Source: Candidatus Woesearchaeota archaeon (GTDB taxonomy: Archaea > Nanobdellota > Nanobdellia > Woesearchaeales > SM23-78). Taken from it: DNA of 64,000 nt. Where the stretch lies: assembly GCA_016932315.1 (NCBI GenBank), contig JAFGDD010000002.1, forward strand, positions 83,326-147,325. Reading direction: 5' to 3'. This document shows, piece after piece, positions 50,976 through 59,014 of this stretch; within the stretch, counting starts at the first letter, position 1; each line of letters begins with the position of its first letter. Under the pieces are notes generated by a model. It was not told where the DNA came from. It searched no databases and saw nothing but the letters and a program-made list of their open reading frames with translations. Made by a program: the position numbers and the translations under genes.

Positions 50976-51316
50976 TTATTCCTCACCACTTCTGACTTGA
51001 ACCATTTCTCCTGAAAATCAACCTGCTTTATTATTTCATCATCAGAAAAATCTTTTCCTTCAGGAACAACGATTAATTTGTCATCGTCATCATCTGTGCG
51101 GTGGATAACTGCGATGCACTTGCCTGTGAATATTTTGAGGGATTTGTCAACGCCCAGCACATATGCATCAACTTCCTCGCCATCAGGCGCCTTCATTCCC
51201 TTAACATAGCCGTAATTAACAGGGTATTCAAAGCCGTGCTTCGGATGCTTGCTCCCTAGCGGGCGGTCAATGGTTATTGTTACTTTTTTCCCTAGGAACT
51301 GAGTTGCATAGGTCAT
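50972..51316 (-). CDS. Inorganic pyrophosphatase-like protein
   Basis: The 114-residue protein follows the family I pyrophosphatase pattern in shortened form: PVNYGYVKG, DGEEVDAYVLGVD (metal-binding Asp/Glu) and RTDDDDDKLIVVPEG. Classical enzymes have 170-180 residues, so the N-terminal strands are missing; this short form recurs in bacteria and archaea. It may hydrolyse pyrophosphate or related diphosphates. It is coupled to the phosphoesterase downstream, suggesting a shared nucleotide or phosphate role. Confidence 0.75.
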   Translation of the reverse strand: MTYATQFLGKKVTITIDRPLGSKHPKHGFEYPVNYGYVKGMKAPDGEEVDAYVLGVDKSLKIFTGKCIAVIHRTDDDDDKLIVVPEGKDFSDDEIIKQVDFQEKWFKSEVVRNK

Positions 51317-51368
51317 AGAATATAATAAGAATAATAAGTTTAAAAATCTGCTTAAAAAAATAAATCAT

Positions 51369-51515
51369 TTAAGGCTGCCCTAATCCCATGCATATCTTCC
51401 TTTCATTGCCGCAGGAGCACTTGTAAACCTCGAACTTGCTGTTGCTCATGAACAATACTCCTTTCTTGGTCATTGGCTTCTTGCACTTGTCACAAATAAC
51501 CGGAGTCATTAACAT
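51369..51515 (-). CDS. Small zinc-ribbon protein, 48 residues
   Basis: The frame MLMTPVICDKCKKPMTKKGV continues to CSCGNERKICMG and ends LGQP. CDKC and CSC plus a fifth Cys form a zinc-ribbon layout. GAGGAGGCG lies just before two possible ATGs (51515 and 51509); spacing favours 51509, giving 46 residues. Such small ribbons are frequent in archaea and too short for many gene finders. Confidence 0.6.
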   Translation of the reverse strand: MLMTPVICDKCKKPMTKKGVLFMSNSKFEVYKCSCGNERKICMGLGQP

Positions 51516-51561
51516 CGCCTCCTCGCTGCTTGAATAAGAATATTCCTTGCTTTACTACTAT

Positions 51562-52905
51562 TTAAAGTTTATCAAGAATTCCTCTTGCCGCTATTATCCC
51601 TGTCATGGCTGCTCCTACTATGCCTCTGCTCTTGCCTGCGCCGTCGCCTGCGACGTAGAAGCCCGGAAGATTAGTCTCGAGTTCTTTGGTTGTCTGGTAC
51701 TTGGTGTCGTAGAATTTTATTTCAGGAGCATAAATCACTGTTGCCGGATGAGCTACGCCAGGAACTATGTTGTTGAGGGTGGTAAAGACTTCTCTCAGGT
51801 TATCCACAGTCCTTGCCCTGTAAGCATAGCATAAGTCTCCTGGGATGGCTTGGCTGCCTGGTTTTAGCGTAGGAATTATTGTGTCATATTCTTTGTCTTT
51901 GCTGTTATCAAAGAAGGTTTCAAGCTTTGACCTGTTGCCTTCAAGGAAGTCTCCCATCCTTTGCATTATGGGCTTGCCTCCTCCCAATCTGTTGGTCTCA
52001 AGGGCTATGGAGCGCGCCATCTCAGTAGTGTCTGCGTATGGCTGCGTCAGGTTCATGGTGTTGAGCAATGCAAAGTTGGTGTTAAGTGTTTTTTTGTCTT
52101 TTAATGCATCACCGTTTATTAACCTGAACCCATACTCATTAGGCTTCTCCACAACTACTCTGCCGCCTGGATTAGTGCAGAAAGTCCTTACCTTGTCATT
52201 ATGGCACTTAGTGTAAAAAACGAATTTAGGATCATAAATCACGTCAGTCACAGAATCAAAAACCTCTTTCAACACTTCCAATCTCACCCCAATATCAACA
52301 GGGCTCCACCTGTACTCTATCTTTAATTTTTTTGCCAGGTCCCTGAGCCAGTAAGCTCCGTCCCTGCCAGGAGCGCATATAACAAATTTTGCATTGTAAT
52401 CGCTCCCATTCGAGTATAACTTGAATAGGTCATCATGCTTTCGAATATCGCTTATGTTCGTGTTAGTGAAGAACTTGATTGCCTTGGCTTCCAAGTCTTG
52501 CTTGTACTGCTTTACAATCTGGCCTGCCTTGTCAGTTCCTATATGCCTCTGTTTGCTTGGTATGAGCTGAGCGCCACACCACTTTGCTATTTTAGCAAGC
52601 TTCTCAACCTCCTTGTCATCGGTTCCGTGTACATAAGTGTCTGCCCCATAGGAGAGGAACTTGTCATCAATTGTCCTGATATGCTTCCAGGCTTCATCCT
52701 CGCTAATATTCAATTCCTGGAGGTCCATTCCTACTTGCGTGCTAAGAATTAATTTGCAGTCATTAATCAGCCCGCCTGAAGAGAAAGGGTTTTTCTCAAA
52801 GATTGCAACCTTTAGTTTTGGATTGTTGTTGATTAGTTCTTCAGCAGCCCATAACCCTGCAGGACCGCTGCCAATGATGGCTACGTCGAAATCAGTATCA
52901 CTCAT
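51562..52905 (-). CDS. FAD-dependent oxidoreductase
   Basis: The protein (447 residues from ATG 52905) has an N-terminal FAD-binding motif VAIIGSGPAGLWAAEEL with FEKN after the second strand, a long substrate domain, and a C-terminal FYVAGDGAGKSRGIVGAAMT that closes the flavin site. It resembles the FAD-dependent dehydrogenases of COG2509. The substrate is unknown. An in-frame start at 52929 adds eight residues. Confidence 0.85.
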   Translation of the reverse strand: MSDTDFDVAIIGSGPAGLWAAEELINNNPKLKVAIFEKNPFSSGGLINDCKLILSTQVGMDLQELNISEDEAWKHIRTIDDKFLSYGADTYVHGTDDKEVEKLAKIAKWCGAQLIPSKQRHIGTDKAGQIVKQYKQDLEAKAIKFFTNTNISDIRKHDDLFKLYSNGSDYNAKFVICAPGRDGAYWLRDLAKKLKIEYRWSPVDIGVRLEVLKEVFDSVTDVIYDPKFVFYTKCHNDKVRTFCTNPGGRVVVEKPNEYGFRLINGDALKDKKTLNTNFALLNTMNLTQPYADTTEMARSIALETNRLGGGKPIMQRMGDFLEGNRSKLETFFDNSKDKEYDTIIPTLKPGSQAIPGDLCYAYRARTVDNLREVFTTLNNIVPGVAHPATVIYAPEIKFYDTKYQTTKELETNLPGFYVAGDGAGKSRGIVGAAMTGIIAARGILDKL

Positions 52906-53076
52906 ATCTCTCTCACTCCCCAAAAACAAGACTATGTAACCACTCTAGTATAAAAACGTTTCTGTTTGAGATTTCCGAAGCGTGGTGCTTGTGCTGCAAA
53001 CGCCTGCATAAAGAAACCGAAAGCTTTATATAATAATTATAATTACATATAATAAATATAACTATTAGGTGATACC

Positions 53077-53280
53077 ATGGCAACAACCATCGCAATATCA
53101 ACCGCCATAAGGGACAGGATAAAGGAATTTGGGATGAAAGGGGAAACTTATGATGAAATACTTGAGAGATTATTGACATCTGCCGAGGAAAGGCAATTGC
53201 GGGACATTCTTATGAGCACAAAAGGATGCATAACCATAGATGAAGCAAGAGCAAGGGCAGAGAAGAAATGGCAGAAGTAA
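53077..53280 (+). CDS. RHH-like antitoxin
   Basis: The 67-residue protein (ATTIAISTAIRDRIKEFGMK, then GETYDEILERLL) matches small archaeal antitoxins of the VapB/RHH-like type with a C-terminal arm for toxin binding (DEARARAEKKWQK). GGTGAT precedes the ATG and a TATA-rich region (ATATAATAAATATAAC) lies 30-45 nt upstream. It overlaps the RelE-like toxin by 13 nt. Probable autoregulation through the RHH domain is inference. Confidence 0.8.
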   Translation: MATTIAISTAIRDRIKEFGMKGETYDEILERLLTSAEERQLRDILMSTKGCITIDEARARAEKKWQK

Positions 53281-53606
53281 TTATCACGCCAGCCCTGGAA
53301 GAGGAGATAAACAAAGCCTTCAGGCATGAATCTGTTGAAGTATTCTTCCTTCTCTCGACGCTTAAGGCTAACCCCAAGAAAGGCAAGGAAGTCGGATGCG
53401 TAGGGGAAATCGTTATCAAGGAGATTAAATACAAGAAGTACAGGTTCTACTTTATAACAGACGGCTACAGGATAAAGTTCCTAAAAGTTGAGGAGCTTCA
53501 AGAAATAATAATCAAGTTCGTCAGGATGTCGCAGAAAAAAGACCAGAAAAAGACAATAGAAGAAATAAAGAACATCCTGAGAAAACTAGGAGCAGAAGGG
53601 TTTTGA
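53268..53606 (+). CDS. RelE-like toxin
   Basis: The 112-residue protein has the RelE/ParE layout: VIITPALEEEINKAF, then NPKKGKEVG, and beta strands EIVIKEIKYKKYRFYFI followed by KFVRMSQKKDQK. RelE toxins cut mRNA on the ribosome; catalytic residues vary, so the activity is not certain. The C-terminal helix extends longer than usual. The gene ends 10 nt before tRNA-Gln (opposite strand). Confidence 0.8.
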   Translation: MAEVIITPALEEEINKAFRHESVEVFFLLSTLKANPKKGKEVGCVGEIVIKEIKYKKYRFYFITDGYRIKFLKVEELQEIIIKFVRMSQKKDQKKTIEEIKNILRKLGAEGF

Positions 53607-53616
53607 AAAATAAGAA

Positions 53617-53721
53617 TAGCCCCGCCAGGATTCGAACCTGGGTCAACGGATTTATCCAGCACAGGCTTTTTCTTCCTGCGCTTCCAAAGTCCGCTATCCT
53701 TGGCCGCTAGACTACGGGGCT
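53617..53721 (-). tRNA. tRNA-Gln(TTG) with intron of about 32 nt
   Basis: Acceptor AGCCCCG pairs with CGGGGCT, T stem CCAGG with CCTGG around TTCGAAT. The anticodon stem GCGGA pairs with TCCGT and the loop reads CTTTGGA after removal of the insertion, so the anticodon is TTG. The insertion at 37/38 has a strong GCGCAGG/CCTGTGC hairpin, but the BHB is not of the strict form. A second copy of the tRNA 5' end lies 48 nt upstream. Confidence 0.9.
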
Positions 53722-53758
53722 GCGTTCCTTGCCCTGAGCATGCCGGCTCTGCCGTCAT

Positions 53759-53769
53759 ACTACGGGGCT
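53759..53769 (-). pseudogene. Partial copy of the 5' end of tRNA-Gln
   Basis: AGCCCCGTAGT matches the first 11 nt of tRNA-Gln, 48 nt downstream on this strand, and CGGC of the D loop is also matched. A TATA box (ACTTTATAAAG near 53800) is placed to start transcription at this partial copy, not at the real tRNA. Confidence 0.6.
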
Positions 53770-53853
53770 ATAATACTGATTATTCTTCAATTCTTTATAA
53801 AGTTTGTTTTCAGAACACAAACTTTTTAATATCAAATTTTTTTCTTTTCTTTT

Positions 53854-55923
53854 ATGATTATCCATTCTCTTCGTTTGAGGAACATTAGGTCTTATGTTGA
53901 TGAGACTATAAATTTCCCAAATGGTTCAGTATTATTATCAGGCGACATCGGCGGAGGGAAGACTTCTATCCTTTTAGCTATTGAGTTTGCTATCTTTGGA
54001 ATAATGAAGGGCTTGGTGTCTGGCAGCAGCTTGCTAAGGCACGGAGCAAGGGACGGCGGTGTTGAGCTAAGCTTTTCCATTGGCAAGGACCAGGTTTTTA
54101 TCAAGCGCTCATTAAAGAGGGCTAGTAATGGCATTGGCCAGGAGAGCGGAGAGTTAATAATTAACAATGTTTCTTTTGAAGGAACGCCCCAGGAATTAAA
54201 AGCTAGAATTCTCGAGCTCATAGGCTACCCAGAAGAGCTTCTTTCAAAATCAAAATCATTAATCTTCAGGTATACTGTGTTTACGCCTCAGGAGGAGATG
54301 AAGAAGATACTATATGAGAACAGAGAAGAAAGGCTTGATGTTCTGCGAAGACTATTCAACATTGACAAGTACAAGCGCGTCAAGGAGAACGCATTAACCT
54401 ATGTTAAGGAGCTTAAAGGCAGGGCTAGTGTTCTTGACGGCAAGCTTGAATCTTTGCCCGACAAGAAAAAGGAGTTAGAGGATTATGATAAGCAGTCTGG
54501 CGTGCTCAAATCAGAACTTGCTGAGAAAGAAAAAGATTTGGTGAAGATAAAGCATGATTTTGAAGCTGCGCAAAAAGAATTCAATGCTCTTGAAAAAGAG
54601 CTTGAGGAATTGAAAAGATTAGAAAAAGAAAACGCTGTTGGCAAGAATGAACTAAACGCATTAACCAGGCAATTGGAGAGGAGTGAGGCTGAATTAAGGA
54701 GAATTATTCCTTTGCTTGAGGAAATGCTTAAAGGCTTGGGAGGCTTTGACGCATCCAAGGCTGATGAGATGAAGCAATTAATTGAGAGGAAAAAACTAGA
54801 GCTGAAAAACACTGAAAAACAACTCTCTGAAGTGAACACCAGACGGGCAGAGAACATCACTAAGAAGAATGCTTCTAACAAGATTATCAGCGAGATTTCC
54901 AAGCTCGACGTCTGCCCAACATGCAAGCAAAAGGTCACTCCTGAGCACCTGAAAGAGGTTATTGGCAGGGAGCAGCTCGTGATAACAGCCTGTGATACTA
55001 ACCTTTCCAAGCTTGACGAATTCGAGAAAATGTTTTCTGGGAAAAGAGAAGCGATTGAGCAAGAGATTGATAATTATCTAAAAGGCGAGAGAGAGCTTTC
55101 TGCAATGAAAGCCAGGATTGAAGCATTGGATGAGAAAAAGGAGCGCAAGAAAATACTTGAGGCAGAGATTAGCGAACTCAAGGATGGTGTTGCAAAGACA
55201 AATTTTAGGATAAGAGAAGCTGATGCATTGCTTGAGAAGCAGAAGGATAGGAAATCAGAATTTGAGAAAGCAAAAAGGGAGCTGGATAATAAGCGCGAAG
55301 AAAAATACAGGCTTGAGAAATCAGTTGCAGAAGACAAGGCAAGATTAAGCACAATAAGCCAGGTTGTTGATAGGCTGAAGAGAGAGATTGACAAGATGAA
55401 AGAAGAAGAGAAGAATCTCATTAAGCTTAACGAGGTAAAGGAATGGCTTGAAAAATACTTTGTCAACCTGACAGACACAATAGAAAAAAATATTATGGCA
55501 ATGATTTACAACGAGTTCAACGCGTTCTTCCAGGAATGGTTCAGCACATTGATAGAGGATGAGACTATGAGCATAAGGCTGGATGATTATTTCTCTCCCA
55601 TCATTGAGCAAAACGGCTATGAGACCTGGATTGACAACTTGTCTGGCGGAGAAAAAACCAGCGTTGCGCTTGCTTACAGACTTGCACTGAACAAAGTTAT
55701 TAATGACTTCCTGTCAAGCATCAGGACAAGAGACTTGATAATACTGGACGAGCCCACAGAAGGCTTTAGCTCAGAGCAGCTCGACAGGGTACGCGAAGTA
55801 TTGAACCAGACCAATGTCAAACAGACCATTATTGTTTCCCACGAAGCTAAGATGGAAGGATTCGTAGACCACATAATCAAGATAAGGAAAGATGGGCATG
55901 AGAGCAGAGTTATGAAGGAATAA
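53854..55923 (+). CDS. rad50: Rad50-like SMC ATPase
   Basis: Rad50 works with Mre11 in double-strand-break repair. The Walker A motif is GDIGGGKTS (about 30-38), the Q-loop is near FTPQEEM, the zinc hook is CPTC (about 353-356) between long coiled coils, the ABC signature LSGGEKTSVALA (about 595) and Walker B LIILDEPTEGFS (about 628-639). At 689 residues it is shorter than many archaeal homologues, with reduced coiled coils. No mre11 gene is adjacent. Confidence 0.95.
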   Translation: MIIHSLRLRNIRSYVDETINFPNGSVLLSGDIGGGKTSILLAIEFAIFGIMKGLVSGSSLLRHGARDGGVELSFSIGKDQVFIKRSLKRASNGIGQESGELIINNVSFEGTPQELKARILELIGYPEELLSKSKSLIFRYTVFTPQEEMKKILYENREERLDVLRRLFNIDKYKRVKENALTYVKELKGRASVLDGKLESLPDKKKELEDYDKQSGVLKSELAEKEKDLVKIKHDFEAAQKEFNALEKELEELKRLEKENAVGKNELNALTRQLERSEAELRRIIPLLEEMLKGLGGFDASKADEMKQLIERKKLELKNTEKQLSEVNTRRAENITKKNASNKIISEISKLDVCPTCKQKVTPEHLKEVIGREQLVITACDTNLSKLDEFEKMFSGKREAIEQEIDNYLKGERELSAMKARIEALDEKKERKKILEAEISELKDGVAKTNFRIREADALLEKQKDRKSEFEKAKRELDNKREEKYRLEKSVAEDKARLSTISQVVDRLKREIDKMKEEEKNLIKLNEVKEWLEKYFVNLTDTIEKNIMAMIYNEFNAFFQEWFSTLIEDETMSIRLDDYFSPIIEQNGYETWIDNLSGGEKTSVALAYRLALNKVINDFLSSIRTRDLIILDEPTEGFSSEQLDRVREVLNQTNVKQTIIVSHEAKMEGFVDHIIKIRKDGHESRVMKE

Positions 55924-56020
55924 GTTTTCTTTATTATTTTATCAAAAGATTTATATACCTCTTTTGCAAATAATTTGATTGCTCATAATTTTATATATCA
56001 ATAAACATAGGTGGGTGTGA

Positions 56021-57262
56021 ATGAATAAGCAAGTATGGATAATTTTATCAATCTTCGTTCTGTTAGTGGCTACCATGAGCAACGCTGAGCCTGTCAATCT
56101 AATCCTAAAGACGCCGGCGGAAGGAGCAGTTATTTCCACTTACTCAACTGATTTCATCTACAGCTTTGACCAAGACGCAACCATACTTAACTGCTCGCTC
56201 ATAGTTGATGATGAGCAAAAGGCTTCCAGGAATGCCATGATAGTCCAGAACAACAACAAGCTAAGCGTTGAGATAAGCGCAGGCACTCACACATGGTACT
56301 TGAAATGCTATGATGACAAATTCTCTGAGATAATATCTGAAAAAAGAAGCTTCATAGTTGATGTTGGCGGCGAAGTCACTTCAGGCTACAAAACAATTTA
56401 TAATTCTAATGGATTAAGAAGCTATGCGATCACTCCTGCACCAGGCCAAGAAGCTGTTACCCTGCCAGCTATAAAAGGAGGCGAGGACATCCAGGTAATG
56501 ATTAACGGCAAAACTTATTACCTTGACATCATAAAGATGGGAGCTTACATTAACACCAGCTTTGTCGATGTGAAAGACAGGTCTTCTGGCAAGACTTACA
56601 AGATGCTGGTTTCTGACAGGGTAAGCTTTGACTTTGACGGCGACAAAACAAATGATGTTGAGCTTGAGCTTGTTAGCGTGGAGAGGACTGTAAATGCTTA
56701 TTTTATTGTCGCGCCTTACCCTGAGAGTGCGCCGGCAGAGCAAGAAGAAATTCCAGAAACTCCTGCTGAAGAGCCTGCTGAAACGCCAACTGAGATGCCA
56801 GAAGAAGCTCCTGCTGAGACTGAAACACCACCTGAAGAAAAGCCAAGGGAAGAACAGCCTCCTGCAACTCCTCCTGCTGAGGGAGCAAAGCAGACTAACA
56901 AGACATGGCTGATCATACTGATAATTGTAGTTGTAATCATAATATTATTAATCGCCCTGCTGGCAGGCAAAGGCAGTAATAAGAAACCTAAGAAAAAAGC
57001 AGATAAGAAAATAGAGGAGAAAAAAAACATTCCTGCAAAGAAGAACATTCCTACAAAGCCAGCTAAGCAAGAAGTTGGCATTAGCATTAAAAAAGAAACC
57101 AAGCAAGATACCAAACCAGAAACTGTTCCTGCCAAAAAGGAAGAAGAGCCTGCTATCAAGAAGGAAGAGGCGCCTTCAACTCCAAATCCTGATGAGGAAC
57201 GGCCTGTTGTTGGCGAGAAGTTTGAAATCATAAAAAGCACCGGAAGGAGAGGAAGAAAATGA
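56021..57262 (+). CDS. Membrane protein with Ig-like domain and Lys-rich tail (copy A)
   Basis: A signal peptide (MNKQVWIILSIFVLLVATMS) is followed by an Ig-like domain (about 22-115) and a second beta domain with the calcium-like motif SFDFDGDKTNDVELELVSV (about 205-223). A Pro/Glu-rich stretch leads to a membrane helix (about 293-316) and a long Lys-rich tail. It overlaps the next gene by 4 nt (ATGA). The two proteins are paralogues. Function unknown; the basic tail could contact nucleic acid or ribosomes. Confidence 0.8.
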   Translation: MNKQVWIILSIFVLLVATMSNAEPVNLILKTPAEGAVISTYSTDFIYSFDQDATILNCSLIVDDEQKASRNAMIVQNNNKLSVEISAGTHTWYLKCYDDKFSEIISEKRSFIVDVGGEVTSGYKTIYNSNGLRSYAITPAPGQEAVTLPAIKGGEDIQVMINGKTYYLDIIKMGAYINTSFVDVKDRSSGKTYKMLVSDRVSFDFDGDKTNDVELELVSVERTVNAYFIVAPYPESAPAEQEEIPETPAEEPAETPTEMPEEAPAETETPPEEKPREEQPPATPPAEGAKQTNKTWLIILIIVVVIIILLIALLAGKGSNKKPKKKADKKIEEKKNIPAKKNIPTKPAKQEVGISIKKETKQDTKPETVPAKKEEEPAIKKEEAPSTPNPDEERPVVGEKFEIIKSTGRRGRK

Positions 57263-58329
57263 GAAAAACAATTAAACTGGAAGTATTGTTCGGGTTATTC
57301 GCCCTTGCATTAATATACCTAATAATAAATAATAATGCTTCAATCACAGGATTTGTGATAAGCCCGGCAGCCACCATAATTCTCGTATCACCTGCAGACA
57401 ACACCCAGACAGACGCAAGCACTCTATACTTCCAATTCCAATACCCGCCTGAGCTTGACGCCCAGCAATGCGCATTAATACTTAACGGAGCAGTCGCTAA
57501 GACAGCAACAGGATTACTAGACCCTTATGATACAAGGATAAGAATGGAATTGGCGCCAGGAACTTATGACTGGAGGGTTGAGTGCGCAGACAGCAGCGCA
57601 TTAAAAATAGAATCAGTAAACAGAAGGCTGATTATTGGCAGCGCGTCTGACTCTGAACTCAAGATAACCAAGTTTCCAAGCAGGGCAGGCTATGCTTATG
57701 AGTTCGAGATAAAAGAAGGCATGGAGCTAAAGATAAGCAACCTTGTTCCTAACGACGTCATTATAGCCAAGAAAGGAATTAATTCTTATGAAATAGAAAT
57801 ACTCCGAGTACTTCAAGACTACAGCACAGATACAGAAATAGTTGAGTTTAGGGTTAGTCCTGGTGAGAGAAGGATGAGAATGATCGAGGGAGATTCTGCC
57901 TCAATAGACTTCAATCTTGACGGACTCGATGATATCATGCTCATGCTTGAAGAGGTCTCGTATGAACAAGCAAACTTTATAGTAAGGACTAAGTCAGGGG
58001 GGGCGCCAGCAACAGGAGAGCCAGGCATAACAGAGCCTACTATTACAATAACTCCAATACCAGAATCAGACGCAGTACAAAAAAAGGCAGAGGAGCAGAT
58101 GCCATCAATCATACCAACAGAGCCAGCAGGCAAACAACTAGGATTTACTGAATTATTCCTCATAGGACTTGCAGTGGTGTTAATCATTGCAATAATATCA
58201 ACGCTAAGAAACAGGTCAGATATTGAGAAGAATTATATTAAAGCATTACAGAAAAAAGCAGAGACCCCTATTGTGAAGAAAAGCGCTCCTGTAAAGAAGG
58301 CTTCTGTGAAAAAGAAAAAAAATAGATAA
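57259..58329 (+). CDS. Membrane protein with Ig-like domain (copy B)
   Basis: The 356-residue paralogue has an N-terminal hydrophobic segment (about 8-26), an Ig-like domain with YDWRVECADSSALKI matching HTWYLKCYDDKFSEI of copy A, and SIDFNLDGLDDIMLMLEEV matching copy A's Asp-rich motif. A membrane helix lies at about 296-315, then a basic tail (VKKSAPVKKASVKKKKNR). It is translationally coupled to copy A and ends 44 nt before tRNA-Pro. Confidence 0.8.
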   Translation: MRKTIKLEVLFGLFALALIYLIINNNASITGFVISPAATIILVSPADNTQTDASTLYFQFQYPPELDAQQCALILNGAVAKTATGLLDPYDTRIRMELAPGTYDWRVECADSSALKIESVNRRLIIGSASDSELKITKFPSRAGYAYEFEIKEGMELKISNLVPNDVIIAKKGINSYEIEILRVLQDYSTDTEIVEFRVSPGERRMRMIEGDSASIDFNLDGLDDIMLMLEEVSYEQANFIVRTKSGGAPATGEPGITEPTITITPIPESDAVQKKAEEQMPSIIPTEPAGKQLGFTELFLIGLAVVLIIAIISTLRNRSDIEKNYIKALQKKAETPIVKKSAPVKKASVKKKKNR

Positions 58330-58337
58330 GAAAAACA

Positions 58338-58350
58338 ACTTATATAAAGC
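58338..58350 (+). promoter_or_regulatory. TATA box of tRNA-Pro
   Basis: ACTTATATAAAGC lies about 27-30 nt before the first base of tRNA-Pro at 58374, the standard archaeal distance, so transcription can begin at the mature 5' end. Confidence 0.6.
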
Positions 58351-58373
58351 CTTACAATTTCTTTTATCTACAC

Positions 58374-58529
58374 GGGGCTGTAGTGTAGCTTGGAGTAGAG
58401 CAACCAACAAAAACAAATGTTTTTGAGGATGCCTGCGGGCACCTATCATTGGCGCTTGGGGTGTGTCAGACCGGAGTTCGAACAGATTTTTGCTATGAAA
58501 TGCAAATCCCGAATGTCTCCGCAGCCCCA
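58374..58529 (+). tRNA. tRNA-Pro(GGG) with D-loop and T-loop insertions
   Basis: Acceptor GGGGCTG pairs with CAGCCCC, then A. The anticodon stem GGCGC pairs with GTGTC and the uninterrupted loop TTGGGGT gives anticodon GGG. About 49 nt (58394-58442) are inserted in the D loop, with CAAAAAC/GTTTTTG and TGCC/GGCA hairpins. A second insertion (58483-58515, 33 nt) splits the T loop after TTCGAA. That one has a perfect BHB: helix TTCG/CGAA with 3-nt bulges AAC and TGT, restoring loop TTCGAAT. Both insertions share words with elements 3 and 4. Confidence 0.88.
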
Positions 58530-58530
58530 T

Positions 58531-58596
58531 AACCTTTTACGAAAAGGTTAACGAAAACACCTTAAGGAGGATATTTTGCTTCGCAAAAATCCTCCG
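58531..58596. repeat. Two hairpins downstream of tRNA-Pro
   Basis: AACCTTTT/AAAAGGTT (58531-58549) is followed by GGAGGAT/ATCCTCC (58567-58596) with an inner TTTTGC/GCAAAA. AAAGGTTAACGAAA (58543-58556) is identical to 19087-19100 in element 4. They could process or terminate the tRNA transcript. Confidence 0.65.
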
Positions 58597-58622
58597 AACC
58601 ACTTTTTTTGTGCTAGTGCAAT

Positions 58623-58928
58623 TTATTTTTTATACAGAATTTGTACAAGCGCTTCGAGTTTTTTATCGTCAGGCACATTCTTGATTTGCTCTGTAATCTC
58701 ATCTTTTAGTCCGCAGGCGCTGAAGTCAGGGCAGCTGCCGCTCGGTCCTTTTGGGTCAGGGTTTTGCCATTTTATGTAGAATCCTCTTCTTGAATCATAG
58801 CCTATGTCTTCTGGCTTGTACCTGCACCTGAAGACGTCTCCTTCCTGGCAGTGGATTACACAGTCTGTTCCTTCAGGGTTTTCCTGCGTTGCCATTTGAT
58901 TCTTGCAAAAAGGCTTATAGTCAATCAT
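58623..58928 (-). CDS. Small Cys-rich hypothetical protein
   Basis: This protein of about 101 residues starts MIDYKPFCKNQMATQENPEG; an ATG 12 nt upstream is also in frame. Five Cys (FCKN, DCVIHCQEGDVFRCRYK, GSCPDFSACGLK) suggest metal binding or disulfides. The C-terminal helix (DDKKLEALVQILYKK) is well defined. Family not recognised. Confidence 0.6.
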   Translation of the reverse strand: MIDYKPFCKNQMATQENPEGTDCVIHCQEGDVFRCRYKPEDIGYDSRRGFYIKWQNPDPKGPSGSCPDFSACGLKDEITEQIKNVPDDKKLEALVQILYKK

Positions 58929-59014
58929 AATAATCAGCATTTCGCAGTAGTTTTTATCTCTTTTGGTTGTTTTTCAATTAACTTTTTAAATAAGCGTTCT
59001 AATGAGGAAAAATC

